Shown piece by piece: positions 7,177-15,188 of a stretch of 35,673 nucleotides of DNA. The stretch comes from Tannerella sp. (lineage in GTDB: Bacteria; Bacteroidota; Bacteroidia; Bacteroidales; Tannerellaceae): assembly GCA_031257565.1 (NCBI GenBank), contig JAIROL010000269.1:1-35673 (forward strand), given 5' to 3'. The first letter of the stretch is position 1; each line of letters begins with the position of its first letter. Below the pieces are notes generated by a model that saw nothing but the letters and a program-made list of their open reading frames with translations, made no database searches and was not told the origin of the DNA. The translations under genes and the position numbers were made by a program.

Positions 7177-7547
7177 AAACAAATGTATTTCACGGAGTAA
7201 AGATGGAAGACTCCAGTAATTTTTGGGAAACTTTTTACTCAAGTCCGGCAAGTTTTTTAAAGGAGGCCATAAGCCTCAAGATAGACAATCCGATTTTTTA
7301 CCCTGATCAGCATGAAGACGACAGGTGTACGGTTGAGGTAGCCCTTTCCGGCTACAACGTCGATTCATGTTACAAGGCCGTTGCGGCCGCAGAATCGCTC
7401 ATTAATGGATTAAACTCCATATCGAGAAAGACTTTCAGCCTAAACACATGGTTTACGGCTTACGGATGCCTTGGGATAAGCATTAAGGAATCCGAAACAT
7501 TAAAACCGGAAAATGAATCGCCTGAAAATATTAACCTGACAAATTAA
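7173..7547 (+). CDS. Hypothetical protein, paralog of 6228-6581
   Basis: 124 aa; see paralog motifs above. Confidence 0.75.
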   Translation: MKTNVFHGVKMEDSSNFWETFYSSPASFLKEAISLKIDNPIFYPDQHEDDRCTVEVALSGYNVDSCYKAVAAAESLINGLNSISRKTFSLNTWFTAYGCLGISIKESETLKPENESPENINLTN

Positions 7548-7560
7548 AGGAGCAATAACT

Positions 7561-7740
7561 ATGATAAAGCTGTATACAAAAAAAGAGGCGGCAGAAATAC
7601 TAAGAATAAGCCTGCCGACATTAGACCGCCGCGTTAGTTCGGGGCGGCTGCAGTCTACCAAGACCGGCAGGAGGAGACTGTTCACGAAAGAGGATATTGA
7701 TTTGCTAAATAAAAGTGGAGATGCGCGATATTACAAGTAA
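7561..7740 (+). CDS. Excisionase/MerR-type HTH_17 DNA-binding protein (59 aa)
   Basis: MIKLYTKKEAAEILRISLPTLDRRVSSGRLQSTKTGRRRLFTKEDIDLLNKSGDARYYK; AAAGGAG RBS upstream. Below ORF-track cutoff. Confidence 0.8.
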   Translation: MIKLYTKKEAAEILRISLPTLDRRVSSGRLQSTKTGRRRLFTKEDIDLLNKSGDARYYK

Positions 7741-8557
7741 AGATTTGTTCGGAAACGAAACGACAGTTAAAATTCCTGCCGTAAAAAGGCGGACAAAGAG
7801 TATTTACGATGACTACGAGGGATTTGAACGCAAATTTAAAAAAGAGCGCAAAAAGACGACAAACGACTGTTATACGCCTCCGGAGATATACAATTGCGTA
7901 GTTAATTATGTAGCGGGCAAGGTAGACTTGTCCGGTCGCGAAATAATCAGGCCGTTTTGGCCTGACGGAGATTACGAGAATGCCGTATACCCGGACGGAT
8001 GCGTTGTAATTGACAACCCGCCGTTTTCAATAATAACAAAGATATGCAGGTTTTATATTGAAAGAGATATCGGGTTCTTTCTATTTGCGCCGCACCTGAC
8101 GTTATTTTCGGTGGATGCGGATTGCACCGCAGTCGTATGCGCCGCAAATATAACGTATGAAAATGGAGCGGGGGTAAAGACGTCGTTTCTATCGAATTTA
8201 TTCGGAGACATAAGGGTCATCGGCTGCCCCGTCCTGCTCCGGAAGCTGAATGAGGTATCCGCAAAAAGTCCGCAGGCTGAATATCGATACCCCAGGGAGG
8301 TGCTTACCGCATCACGGGTTGCGGCGATTGTAAACAAAGGCGTTGGAATTGCGCTTAAAAAAAGCGACTTGTTTCACGTTCGCGGCCTTGATGCTCAAAA
8401 AAGCCGTAAAACGAGTATTTTCGGCGCCGGCTTTTTTTTGTCCCAAGCGGCGGCAGAGGCAACCGAGGCGGCAGAGATAGCAGCAGCGGAAGCAAAGGAA
8501 GCAATCGTTTGGCGGTTGTCTTACAGGGAAAAGGAGATAATAAAGTTGTTAAAATAA
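7715..8557 (+). CDS. Phage adenine-specific DNA methyltransferase-like protein
   Basis: CVVIDNPPFSIITKI (DNPPF motif IV); conserved YTPPEIY region; GTG start. Confidence 0.6.
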   Translation: MEMRDITSKDLFGNETTVKIPAVKRRTKSIYDDYEGFERKFKKERKKTTNDCYTPPEIYNCVVNYVAGKVDLSGREIIRPFWPDGDYENAVYPDGCVVIDNPPFSIITKICRFYIERDIGFFLFAPHLTLFSVDADCTAVVCAANITYENGAGVKTSFLSNLFGDIRVIGCPVLLRKLNEVSAKSPQAEYRYPREVLTASRVAAIVNKGVGIALKKSDLFHVRGLDAQKSRKTSIFGAGFFLSQAAAEATEAAEIAAAEAKEAIVWRLSYREKEIIKLLK

Positions 8558-8563
8558 AATAAT

Positions 8564-8758
8564 ATGAAAAAGTGTTTTCTAATAGCGCAATTCGTTTGCG
8601 CATGTATAATATTTCTATGTTTCGGGACAGGTTTTGTCCTGAACGTTAAAAATATAGCCGGAACCCCCGACGGCGTCGTAATCCTTTTTGTAGGATTGTT
8701 TATAATTTACATGTGCTACCTCCTGATAAGGGAAGCATATAAAGAATTAAAAGAGTAA
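8564..8758 (+). CDS. Small two-TM membrane protein
   Basis: LIAQFVCACIIFLCFGTGFVL and GVVILFVGLFIIYMCYLLI. Confidence 0.6.
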   Translation: MKKCFLIAQFVCACIIFLCFGTGFVLNVKNIAGTPDGVVILFVGLFIIYMCYLLIREAYKELKE

Positions 8759-8787
8759 TATTATTGTCTATTATCTATTTTCCAAAC

Positions 8788-8835
8788 GCCGCGCGTCGCC
8801 CGTGAAGGTAGCGCGCAGGCACGGGCGAGAGCGGC
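8788..8835 (+). promoter_or_regulatory. GC-rich structured leader hairpin
   Basis: GCCGC...CGCCCGTG (8797-8804) / CACGGGCG (8820-8827)...GCGGC (8831-8835). Confidence 0.5.
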
Positions 8836-8902
8836 ATTGGATTTCAGGCTGTATAAGGAAGAAAAACAGGAGGTTCGTTTCCTCCCCGCCCACAAAAAGA
8901 TT

Positions 8903-8930
8903 TTACAACTTACAACTTACAACTTACAAC
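8903..8930 (+). repeat. Four perfect 7-bp tandem repeats (TTACAAC)x4 abutting an ATG
   Basis: Direct reading; ATG at 8931. Confidence 0.95.
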
Positions 8931-9299
8931 ATGAAAATAGCAGTTTTCGGATCAAGGGAGATCAATAAAAAGAAAGTATACGACATTCTTTGCGATAAAA
9001 TGAGCGCGGAACATGAATATATAACGAGCGGTAATATTGATGGGGCTGCCAAGATGGCGGTTACCGTCGCAAAAGAGAAAGGTATAAAAATTACGTTGTA
9101 CAATTATGAATCCGGACTTGGATTTTATTTGGCTCTAAAAGACATAATGAGCAAAAACAAAAAGATGATAGCCGCGTGCGATTCTGCGCTTGTTTTCTGG
9201 AATGGAGAAAGCAAGGGAACCGAAAGAGAAATAAATATGCTTGACAAACAAGGTAAGCCGTACGAATTGATAATTTGCGAAAAACGGAGGATATTTTAA
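8931..9299 (+). CDS. SLOG-superfamily (YpsA/YspA-like) Rossmann protein
   Basis: MKIAVFGSREINKKKVYDIL ... YITSGNIDGAAKMA ... ALVFWNGESKGTEREI. The ORF-track start at 8802 is an upstream GTG extension. Confidence 0.65.
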   Translation: MKIAVFGSREINKKKVYDILCDKMSAEHEYITSGNIDGAAKMAVTVAKEKGIKITLYNYESGLGFYLALKDIMSKNKKMIAACDSALVFWNGESKGTEREINMLDKQGKPYELIICEKRRIF

Positions 9300-9301
9300 T
9301 C

Positions 9302-10228
9302 GTGATTAATACTGAAAAAATAAAAACAACGCTGAGAAAGGCGGAAAAGCTCGCAGACATTTACGGCTGCAAGTTAAATTTGGGTTTTTCCGGCGGCAAG
9401 GATAGTGTAGCGCTGAAATACTTTGCCGACTATTACGGCATTGAGTATGTAGCCAATTTCAACAATACTCAAATTGAGCAGTACAGGGAAATGATCGGGT
9501 TTATAAAGAAAAACTATCCGGATGTAAATATCATTCATCCGGACAAGGAAAACAGTTTCTTTGAGCTAATGAAGCGCAAGGGGATTCCGTCTCTGTTTCG
9601 CCGCTGGTGTTGCAACAGCCTAAAGCACTCCAATCCCAAGCTCTCGGAATACCGGGTAAACCTTATTGGCGTAAGAGGAGAGGAAAGCGCCGCCCGCATG
9701 AGGCGCGGCGCAATTTCGGTATTCGGCAGATCTGATAGAGCGAAAAAAACGCAGGAAAAGCTGCGTGCCACATTTGCTTCCGCCGGCAGCGAGGTTAGAT
9801 GCGAGGGCGGCAAAGATAAAGTCAATATCTATCCTGTTTTTGACTTGAAGGAAAGAAACGTATGGGATATTATAAGAACTGAAAGACTTGTGATCCCGGA
9901 TGTTTATTATTCGGGCGTAAAGAGGCTGGGATGCGCCTTTTGCCCCTTTGCTTCATATAAACAGAACCTTGAAACAATAAAATACCGCCCTCAAATAGCG
10001 AGAGCGTGGCTTAAGGTTCTTTCCGACGAGGAATTTCAATCGCGGCAAAAGAATGTTGTCGGAAGAACGAACGGTGCAGGCCTGTTTTATCTCTATATTA
10101 AAGGTTCCTTTCTGACAAACGAGTCGTTTTATAAAGGATTGAGGTACCTGTCGCAAAAAGACCTGAATGGAAAAACAGGCTTACAGGTTTTTGAAGAATA
10201 CTTAAAGGAAAACAATGTATGCAGATAG
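9302..10228 (+). CDS. PP-loop ATPase, PAPS-reductase/DndC-like
   Basis: LNLGFSGGKDSVALKYFAD PP-loop; RRWCCNSLK and RLGCAFCPF cysteine motifs. ORF open from 9275; GTG at 9302 also possible. Confidence 0.75.
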   Translation: MINTEKIKTTLRKAEKLADIYGCKLNLGFSGGKDSVALKYFADYYGIEYVANFNNTQIEQYREMIGFIKKNYPDVNIIHPDKENSFFELMKRKGIPSLFRRWCCNSLKHSNPKLSEYRVNLIGVRGEESAARMRRGAISVFGRSDRAKKTQEKLRATFASAGSEVRCEGGKDKVNIYPVFDLKERNVWDIIRTERLVIPDVYYSGVKRLGCAFCPFASYKQNLETIKYRPQIARAWLKVLSDEEFQSRQKNVVGRTNGAGLFYLYIKGSFLTNESFYKGLRYLSQKDLNGKTGLQVFEEYLKENNVCR

Positions 10229-11256
10229 TTGACTTATTCAGTGGTATGGGAGGCTTTAGTCTTGCGGGGAAATGGGTTGGATGGGATACCGTCCAGTTCG
10301 TTGAGATAAATCCTTTTTGTCGTAGAATCTTGGAGTACCATTTCCGGGATGTACCCGTTTTTGAAGATGTTAAAAAATTTAGCATAGATGAACTCAAAAA
10401 GTCAAAATGGAATCCGTCTGAAAACACGATTGTCTGCGGCGGATTCCCCTGCCAGCCATTCAGCAACGCGGGAAGAAGAAAAGGAGCGGCAGACGACCGC
10501 CACCTCTGGCCGGAAGTTATCCGGCTTGTGCGAGAGATCAAGCCCGCTTGGTTTATTGGCGAGAATGTTGCTGGAATCACCTCTATGGTACAGCCCGGCA
10601 GCGAAGTTGAGGTGGCAAGCGGTAAAACTCTGTTCGGAGAGGATTATAAGGAGACGGTATCACGGGAGCGGTACATCATCGATACCATCCGTAAAGACCT
10701 TAAACAGGCAGGATATAAAGTCTGGCCATTTATTATTCCGGCTTGTGCCGTCGGCGCGCCGCACCGACGGGACAGAATCTGGATCGTTGGGTACAACAAA
10801 AACTTCAACAGGACAGGAAAAACTGTTGCCCACCGTGCAGACGCAGGGCATGAAAGTGTGTCGGAATGGGAAAACGGAGTTTATGAACCTCCGACTGTTG
10901 CCGACGCCAATGGCGAGCGACCGTCAGGACGGGGTTCACGTATCGAAAAAGTCGCCGAAACTTCAAGGTGCGCCGAAACTGGCAGACTTGGCTACATCGG
11001 AACTTCTTCCCACGCCAACGGCGTCCAACGCCGACAAAATGACAAAGGCAAGCAATCAGGACAATCTGAACAAGACATTCCAAACTGGCAAAGATTCCCA
11101 ACTCAATCCCCTATTTGTAGAAAGTATGATGGGTTATCCTCCGAACTGGTTGGTATCACCTTTTCTGCGTGGAGACGACAAGCCATCGAAGCGCTCGGAA
11201 ACTCCATAGTGCCGCATGTGGCGCATAAATTCTTTAAAATAATAGACAATATATAA
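10219..11256 (+). CDS. C5-cytosine DNA methyltransferase
   Basis: MQIVDLFSGMGGFSLAG, GGFPCQPFSNAGRRKG, WFIGENVAG, GAPHRRDRIWIVG, ALGNSIVPHVA. Confidence 0.92.
   Translation: MQIVDLFSGMGGFSLAGKWVGWDTVQFVEINPFCRRILEYHFRDVPVFEDVKKFSIDELKKSKWNPSENTIVCGGFPCQPFSNAGRRKGAADDRHLWPEVIRLVREIKPAWFIGENVAGITSMVQPGSEVEVASGKTLFGEDYKETVSRERYIIDTIRKDLKQAGYKVWPFIIPACAVGAPHRRDRIWIVGYNKNFNRTGKTVAHRADAGHESVSEWENGVYEPPTVADANGERPSGRGSRIEKVAETSRCAETGRLGYIGTSSHANGVQRRQNDKGKQSGQSEQDIPNWQRFPTQSPICRKYDGLSSELVGITFSAWRRQAIEALGNSIVPHVAHKFFKIIDNI
10388..11209 (+). CDS. Overlapping +1-frame ORF within the cytosine MTase gene, with phage MTase-associated LPTP/NPxFVExMMGYP motifs
   Basis: 273-aa open frame containing GHLLFRLVPSARRTDGTESG, LLPTVQTQGMKVC, LLPTPMASD, LLPTPTASNAD, LNPLFVESMMGYPPNWLVSPF, KRSETP. 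Confidence 0.6.
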   Translation: MNSKSQNGIRLKTRLSAADSPASHSATREEEKERQTTATSGRKLSGLCERSSPLGLLARMLLESPLWYSPAAKLRWQAVKLCSERIIRRRYHGSGTSSIPSVKTLNRQDIKSGHLLFRLVPSARRTDGTESGSLGTTKTSTGQEKLLPTVQTQGMKVCRNGKTEFMNLRLLPTPMASDRQDGVHVSKKSPKLQGAPKLADLATSELLPTPTASNADKMTKASNQDNLNKTFQTGKDSQLNPLFVESMMGYPPNWLVSPFLRGDDKPSKRSETP

Positions 11257-12089
11257 TGAAAATTATCAGGATATTTCCCAGACAAACAAACGCCACGCCT
11301 GACGACGCCGACGTGCGTATTAACGCCGTTCCGTCGTTATTCGATGACGATGATGCGGATGAGGTGCATATCTCCGTAACGTTCACGTGGGATCTGGCGC
11401 GCGCAGATTATCTGGCGCGCGCATGGCGACCGGTTGCCCCCGTTCGCGTTGGCGGTCCCGCGTACAATGAGCCGGGCGGCAACTTTGCTCCGGGAATGTA
11501 CATGAAACGCGGATACGTCATCACTTCGCGCGGCTGTCCGAATCGCTGCTTTTTCTGCAATGTTCCGAAGCGCGAGGGCTACCGGCTGCGGGAACTGCCG
11601 GTAACTAACGGCTGGATTGTTACCGACGACAACCTACTCGCCTGCTCGCAGGAACACATTGACAAGGTCTTTGCAATGCTTCGCCGGCAGCCGCACCGCC
11701 CGCGATTTGTTGGCGGACTTGAGGCAAAGCTGATGACGGCAGATATGGCGTTGCGCCTGAAAGATTTAAATCCGGTAACCATGTTCTTTGCCTACGACAC
11801 GCCGGACGATTATGAGCCGCTTGTCGAGGCCGGTAAATATCTCCGCGCTGCCGGATTCAAGAAAAGCAACCAGCAGGCGCGCTGTTATGTACTTATAGGA
11901 TATAAGGGAGACGCGTTTGAAAAAGCGGAAAAAAGGCTGAAGCAAACGTGGGACGCCGGTTTTTTTCCATTTGCAATGTTATACCGCGGCCATGACGGCC
12001 TGTATGACCGCGACTGGAAGCGTTTCCAGCGCGAGTGGGCAAACCCCGTTATTACGGGGAGCAAACTGAAACAATATGAAACAATATGA
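11256..12089 (+). CDS. Radical SAM protein
   Basis: YVITSRGCPNRCFFCNVPKREG (CxxxCxxC cluster motif). Confidence 0.8.
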   Translation: MKIIRIFPRQTNATPDDADVRINAVPSLFDDDDADEVHISVTFTWDLARADYLARAWRPVAPVRVGGPAYNEPGGNFAPGMYMKRGYVITSRGCPNRCFFCNVPKREGYRLRELPVTNGWIVTDDNLLACSQEHIDKVFAMLRRQPHRPRFVGGLEAKLMTADMALRLKDLNPVTMFFAYDTPDDYEPLVEAGKYLRAAGFKKSNQQARCYVLIGYKGDAFEKAEKRLKQTWDAGFFPFAMLYRGHDGLYDRDWKRFQREWANPVITGSKLKQYETI

Positions 12090-12621
12090 AATAAGTAAAA
12101 TATTAAACAAAAAATGTATGAAAGTAGTAGTAATTTTAAGCAAAGCATTTCCGCCGAAGCATCCGAAAGCGGGATGGGAGACGGATTTTTCATTGCGGGT
12201 AAAATGCGGCCAGGCTTTAAGCGATGGCGCAAGAGATTGTGGTTTCCCGTATTGCGGGCTGTGTAGATTGTACAATGAGCGCGGGAAAATTCACACTTGC
12301 AGGATTGATTATGATTATTGGAAAAAAAGGATCAACCGACTGAAAGAGGTCGGAGGCGTGTTGAGTGTTCGGCAGTGGAGCGGAGTTCCGTTCCGCTCAA
12401 GGCAAGAGACGATTGTGGATATACCTGCCGAATACGTAGGCATTCAGAGAGCGGTATTTACCGAGGAAATGGAAGGCGCACATATTGCTGATGATATTGT
12501 CTTCGTAGAAGAACTTGCCGACAATGACGGACTGTCGTCGGAAGACTTTTTGGCGTGGTTTAAAGATCACGATCCGTCAAGACCCTTGGCGGTTATTCAT
12601 TTTACGAAGTTCCGGTATTGA
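12076..12621 (+). CDS. ASCH/PUA-like domain protein with Cys-rich insertion
   Basis: VILSKAFPPKHPKAGWETDF...KIHTCRIDYDYWKKRI...VRQWSGVPFRSRQE pattern; CGFPYCGLC insertion. Internal start at 12118 also possible. Confidence 0.5.
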   Translation: MKQYEISKILNKKCMKVVVILSKAFPPKHPKAGWETDFSLRVKCGQALSDGARDCGFPYCGLCRLYNERGKIHTCRIDYDYWKKRINRLKEVGGVLSVRQWSGVPFRSRQETIVDIPAEYVGIQRAVFTEEMEGAHIADDIVFVEELADNDGLSSEDFLAWFKDHDPSRPLAVIHFTKFRY

Positions 12622-12642
12622 TAAAACTAAAAAAATTAAATT

Positions 12643-12843
12643 ATGATGAAAGATGCTATAATTGTAAGTATAAAGAAATTGACGGCGGCGCGCATAAACA
12701 GAGAGCCTAATCGTCCGAACGAGCTGGACGTATGTAACGAAATACATAGCCTGTTTAGAAAGGAGCTTGAATCCCTGATAAACGAGGGACATGTAAAGGT
12801 CGTTGGCAAGGACTTTCGCAGCAAAAGGATATTGAGTATATGA
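12643..12843 (+). CDS. Small hypothetical protein
   Basis: 66-aa ORF in operon context. Confidence 0.5.
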   Translation: MMKDAIIVSIKKLTAARINREPNRPNELDVCNEIHSLFRKELESLINEGHVKVVGKDFRSKRILSI

Positions 12844-12883
12844 CGATGTTTTCAGTTGTCAAAATCGGTAACCGGAATAATAC

Positions 12884-13150
12884 ATGAAAGAGATATCGGA
12901 AAACGAATGGGATGAACTGAAAAGCATGGTAATAGATATCCGTGATAAGGTATCCGTATTGGTTAGCGAGAAACAAAAGGAGTTTTTGACCCCAAGAGAG
13001 GTATGCAGGGATTTGCATATATGCAGGAGTACGTACCGGCGGCATGTTGAAGCCGGACGGCTCCGCCAGGTTCGTATTGGAGAAAAAGGCAGCCGCGTGT
13101 ACGTAAGGCGGTCGGACATAGAAAATTTAAAAAAAGACGGTAAAATATGA
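12884..13150 (+). CDS. HTH_17/excisionase-like DNA-binding protein
   Basis: EFLTPREVCRDLHICRSTYRRHVEAGRLRQVRIGEKGSRVYVRRSDIENL. Confidence 0.8.
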   Translation: MKEISENEWDELKSMVIDIRDKVSVLVSEKQKEFLTPREVCRDLHICRSTYRRHVEAGRLRQVRIGEKGSRVYVRRSDIENLKKDGKI

Positions 13151-14118
13151 TAGACTTCATCACGCTGTTGAAACCGCTGACGGAATCGGAGATTATCTTT
13201 GTAGTCAAAAAAAACGGTTTAAAGACAAATTCGAGGAATGGCGTTGTTTTTTATGATAACGAGGAAGAAAAGAATTTGAAGCAGCACAATGGCGTTTTTA
13301 TCCGCATAGAGACGACATGCAGGCTAAAGATTGAATGCAGCTTGCACAAATATTGGAATGAGACGTCCGGGAAAGAAAGGAATAATTATAACCGGTTTTC
13401 GATGCCGGACGCAAAAAAGGCGTTTGATCGCCTGTTGAGGGATAAGGGGATTGATTTTAAAGACCTGAACATATACAACTACGAAATAGGCCTTAATCTG
13501 AACGTATCCAAAGACTGCCGGGCGTACATGGACAAGATGACGGGTATCGGCGCGTCCGGCAGCGAAAAGCCTCTGTTTGTAAACCCAAGATATAAGGACA
13601 GGCGCGTAAAGACGACTGTCTTTCACGAGAGGGCGCGTAAATACTTCAAAGTTTATGATAAGGTATATGAATCAAAGGAAAAAAAAAGAAAAGTGATACC
13701 TGACGGGAATATATTAAGGATTGAGACCGTAAACCGCCGGCTGGACAATTTTGGAGCGTTTGATTTTTTTTCAAGAGACAATCTGGCAAAGCTGTTTGAT
13801 CAGTTTTTTAGAGACTGGCGCACATTGCAGTTCGAGCGCGACCTGATAACCCCCAAGGGCACGGGACGCGCTCGCCAAAAGCTATGCGAGGAGATAATAA
13901 GAGACGGAAAAGAAAAGGTATTAACCCGCGCAAGAGAGCGCCACAAAAACGGCTCTTTGAAAGATTGGGAATACAGGAATATTCGCGAGTTTATTGCAAA
14001 CGAATGGGACGCTCTTAAAGGTCGGATTACATTCGTTCGGAGCGACGAGGAGGCGGAGTTTAGAAAGTTATTAAATGTTAATTATACCCTTTTAAAGCAT
14101 GATGAAATCATTAAATAA
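13147..14118 (+). CDS. Putative phage/plasmid replication initiation (Rep-like) protein
   Basis: IYNYEIGLNLN, YFKVYDKVYES, NILRIETVNRR resemble filamentous-phage/RCR Rep motifs; follows an HTH gene. Confidence 0.5.
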   Translation: MIDFITLLKPLTESEIIFVVKKNGLKTNSRNGVVFYDNEEEKNLKQHNGVFIRIETTCRLKIECSLHKYWNETSGKERNNYNRFSMPDAKKAFDRLLRDKGIDFKDLNIYNYEIGLNLNVSKDCRAYMDKMTGIGASGSEKPLFVNPRYKDRRVKTTVFHERARKYFKVYDKVYESKEKKRKVIPDGNILRIETVNRRLDNFGAFDFFSRDNLAKLFDQFFRDWRTLQFERDLITPKGTGRARQKLCEEIIRDGKEKVLTRARERHKNGSLKDWEYRNIREFIANEWDALKGRITFVRSDEEAEFRKLLNVNYTLLKHDEIIK

Positions 14119-14252
14119 CAAAAACGCGCTAAAACGCGCTAAAACAGCATTTTAGCAAAAAAGCAGAGACACAAATGAATACAAATGAACACGAAAATCG
14201 TTCCGAAAGTCACTATATATACCCGTAACTATATGTGGTAACTTGTTATATA

Positions 14253-14293
14253 TTCCCCGCAAGGCGGAATCCGGCAGGATTCCCAAGGGGGAA
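14253..14293 (+). other. Nested hairpin in a ~190-bp intergenic region
   Basis: TTCCCC (14253-14258)/GGGGAA (14288-14293) enclosing GGAATCC-GGCA-GGATTCC (14266-14283). Confidence 0.6.
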
Positions 14294-14310
14294 ATCAAAA
14301 AAAACAGAAG

Positions 14311-14598
14311 ATGAAAAAGTTGTACATAAGTATCCCCATATCGGGGAGAGATATTGAAAGGGTAAAAAAGGAGGCGGATGCGTGGAAAAGCGTATTTGCC
14401 AACGACTATGAAGTAATAACTCCTCTCGAAATAAACCCCGAACAGGACGGCAGGCGTTATTCTCAACTCATGGGTAAGGATATTGAGGTTCTTTTGGATT
14501 GTGATGCGATATTCATGTGTCCGGGATGGGTGAAGTCAAAGGGATGCAATGCGGAATATCAGATAGCGAGAATATATGATATAGAAGTTATAGAATAA
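14311..14598 (+). CDS. DUF4406-like (nucleoside 2-deoxyribosyltransferase-like) protein
   Basis: KLYISIPISGRDIERV...AIFMCPGWVKSKGCNAEYQIA. Confidence 0.8.
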   Translation: MKKLYISIPISGRDIERVKKEADAWKSVFANDYEVITPLEINPEQDGRRYSQLMGKDIEVLLDCDAIFMCPGWVKSKGCNAEYQIARIYDIEVIE

Positions 14599-14612
14599 AA
14601 AAAAGAAAGATT

Positions 14613-15188
14613 ATGAAACAAATGTTTTTTGATTTGGAAACAACCGGATTTGATCCGGAGAAAAACTGTATTCACCAGTTAAGCGGAATAATTGTGATTG
14701 ACGGCAAGAATGAGTGTCGGTTTAATTTTTACGTCCGGCCGTTTCCCGGAGCCGTAATTGATCCGGGGGCTCTGGCGGTTTCCGGCGTGACGGCTGAACA
14801 GATAATGTCTTATCCTCCGCCGGAAGAGGCATGCATGGAACTTGTAGAGATGTTGGACTGGTATGCTGATAAGGATAATGATAAAGACAGGTTTTTTCTG
14901 GTCGGTTACAACAACGTATCTTTTGACGATCGTTTTTTTAGGGAGTTTTTCCGGCAGAATGGCGGTTGGGATTTTAAGAGCCGGTTCTGGCATAACTCGA
15001 TAGACGTAATGGTTCTCGCTTCGGATTATCTTGCGGAACGCCGCACGGAGATGGATAATTTCAAACTGCCTACGGTTGCGAGGTTTTTGGGTATAGACGT
15101 GGATGATGCTTCGTTACACAATTCCGTGTACGATATTTTTTTGACCAAGGCTATATATGACATTGTAAAAAGCAGGCAAAATGAGTAA
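14613..15188 (+). CDS. DnaQ-like 3'-5' exonuclease
   Basis: MFFDLETTGFDPEKN, VGYNNVSFDDRFF, LHNSVYDIFLT (DEDDh-type motifs). Confidence 0.85.
   Translation: MKQMFFDLETTGFDPEKNCIHQLSGIIVIDGKNECRFNFYVRPFPGAVIDPGALAVSGVTAEQIMSYPPPEEACMELVEMLDWYADKDNDKDRFFLVGYNNVSFDDRFFREFFRQNGGWDFKSRFWHNSIDVMVLASDYLAERRTEMDNFKLPTVARFLGIDVDDASLHNSVYDIFLTKAIYDIVKSRQNE

Noticed and set aside
8802-8930. N-terminal 43-residue extension of the SLOG ORF
   Set aside because: The Rossmann start MKIAVFGSRE begins at 8931; the upstream part is low-complexity, hairpin-forming and repeat-derived.
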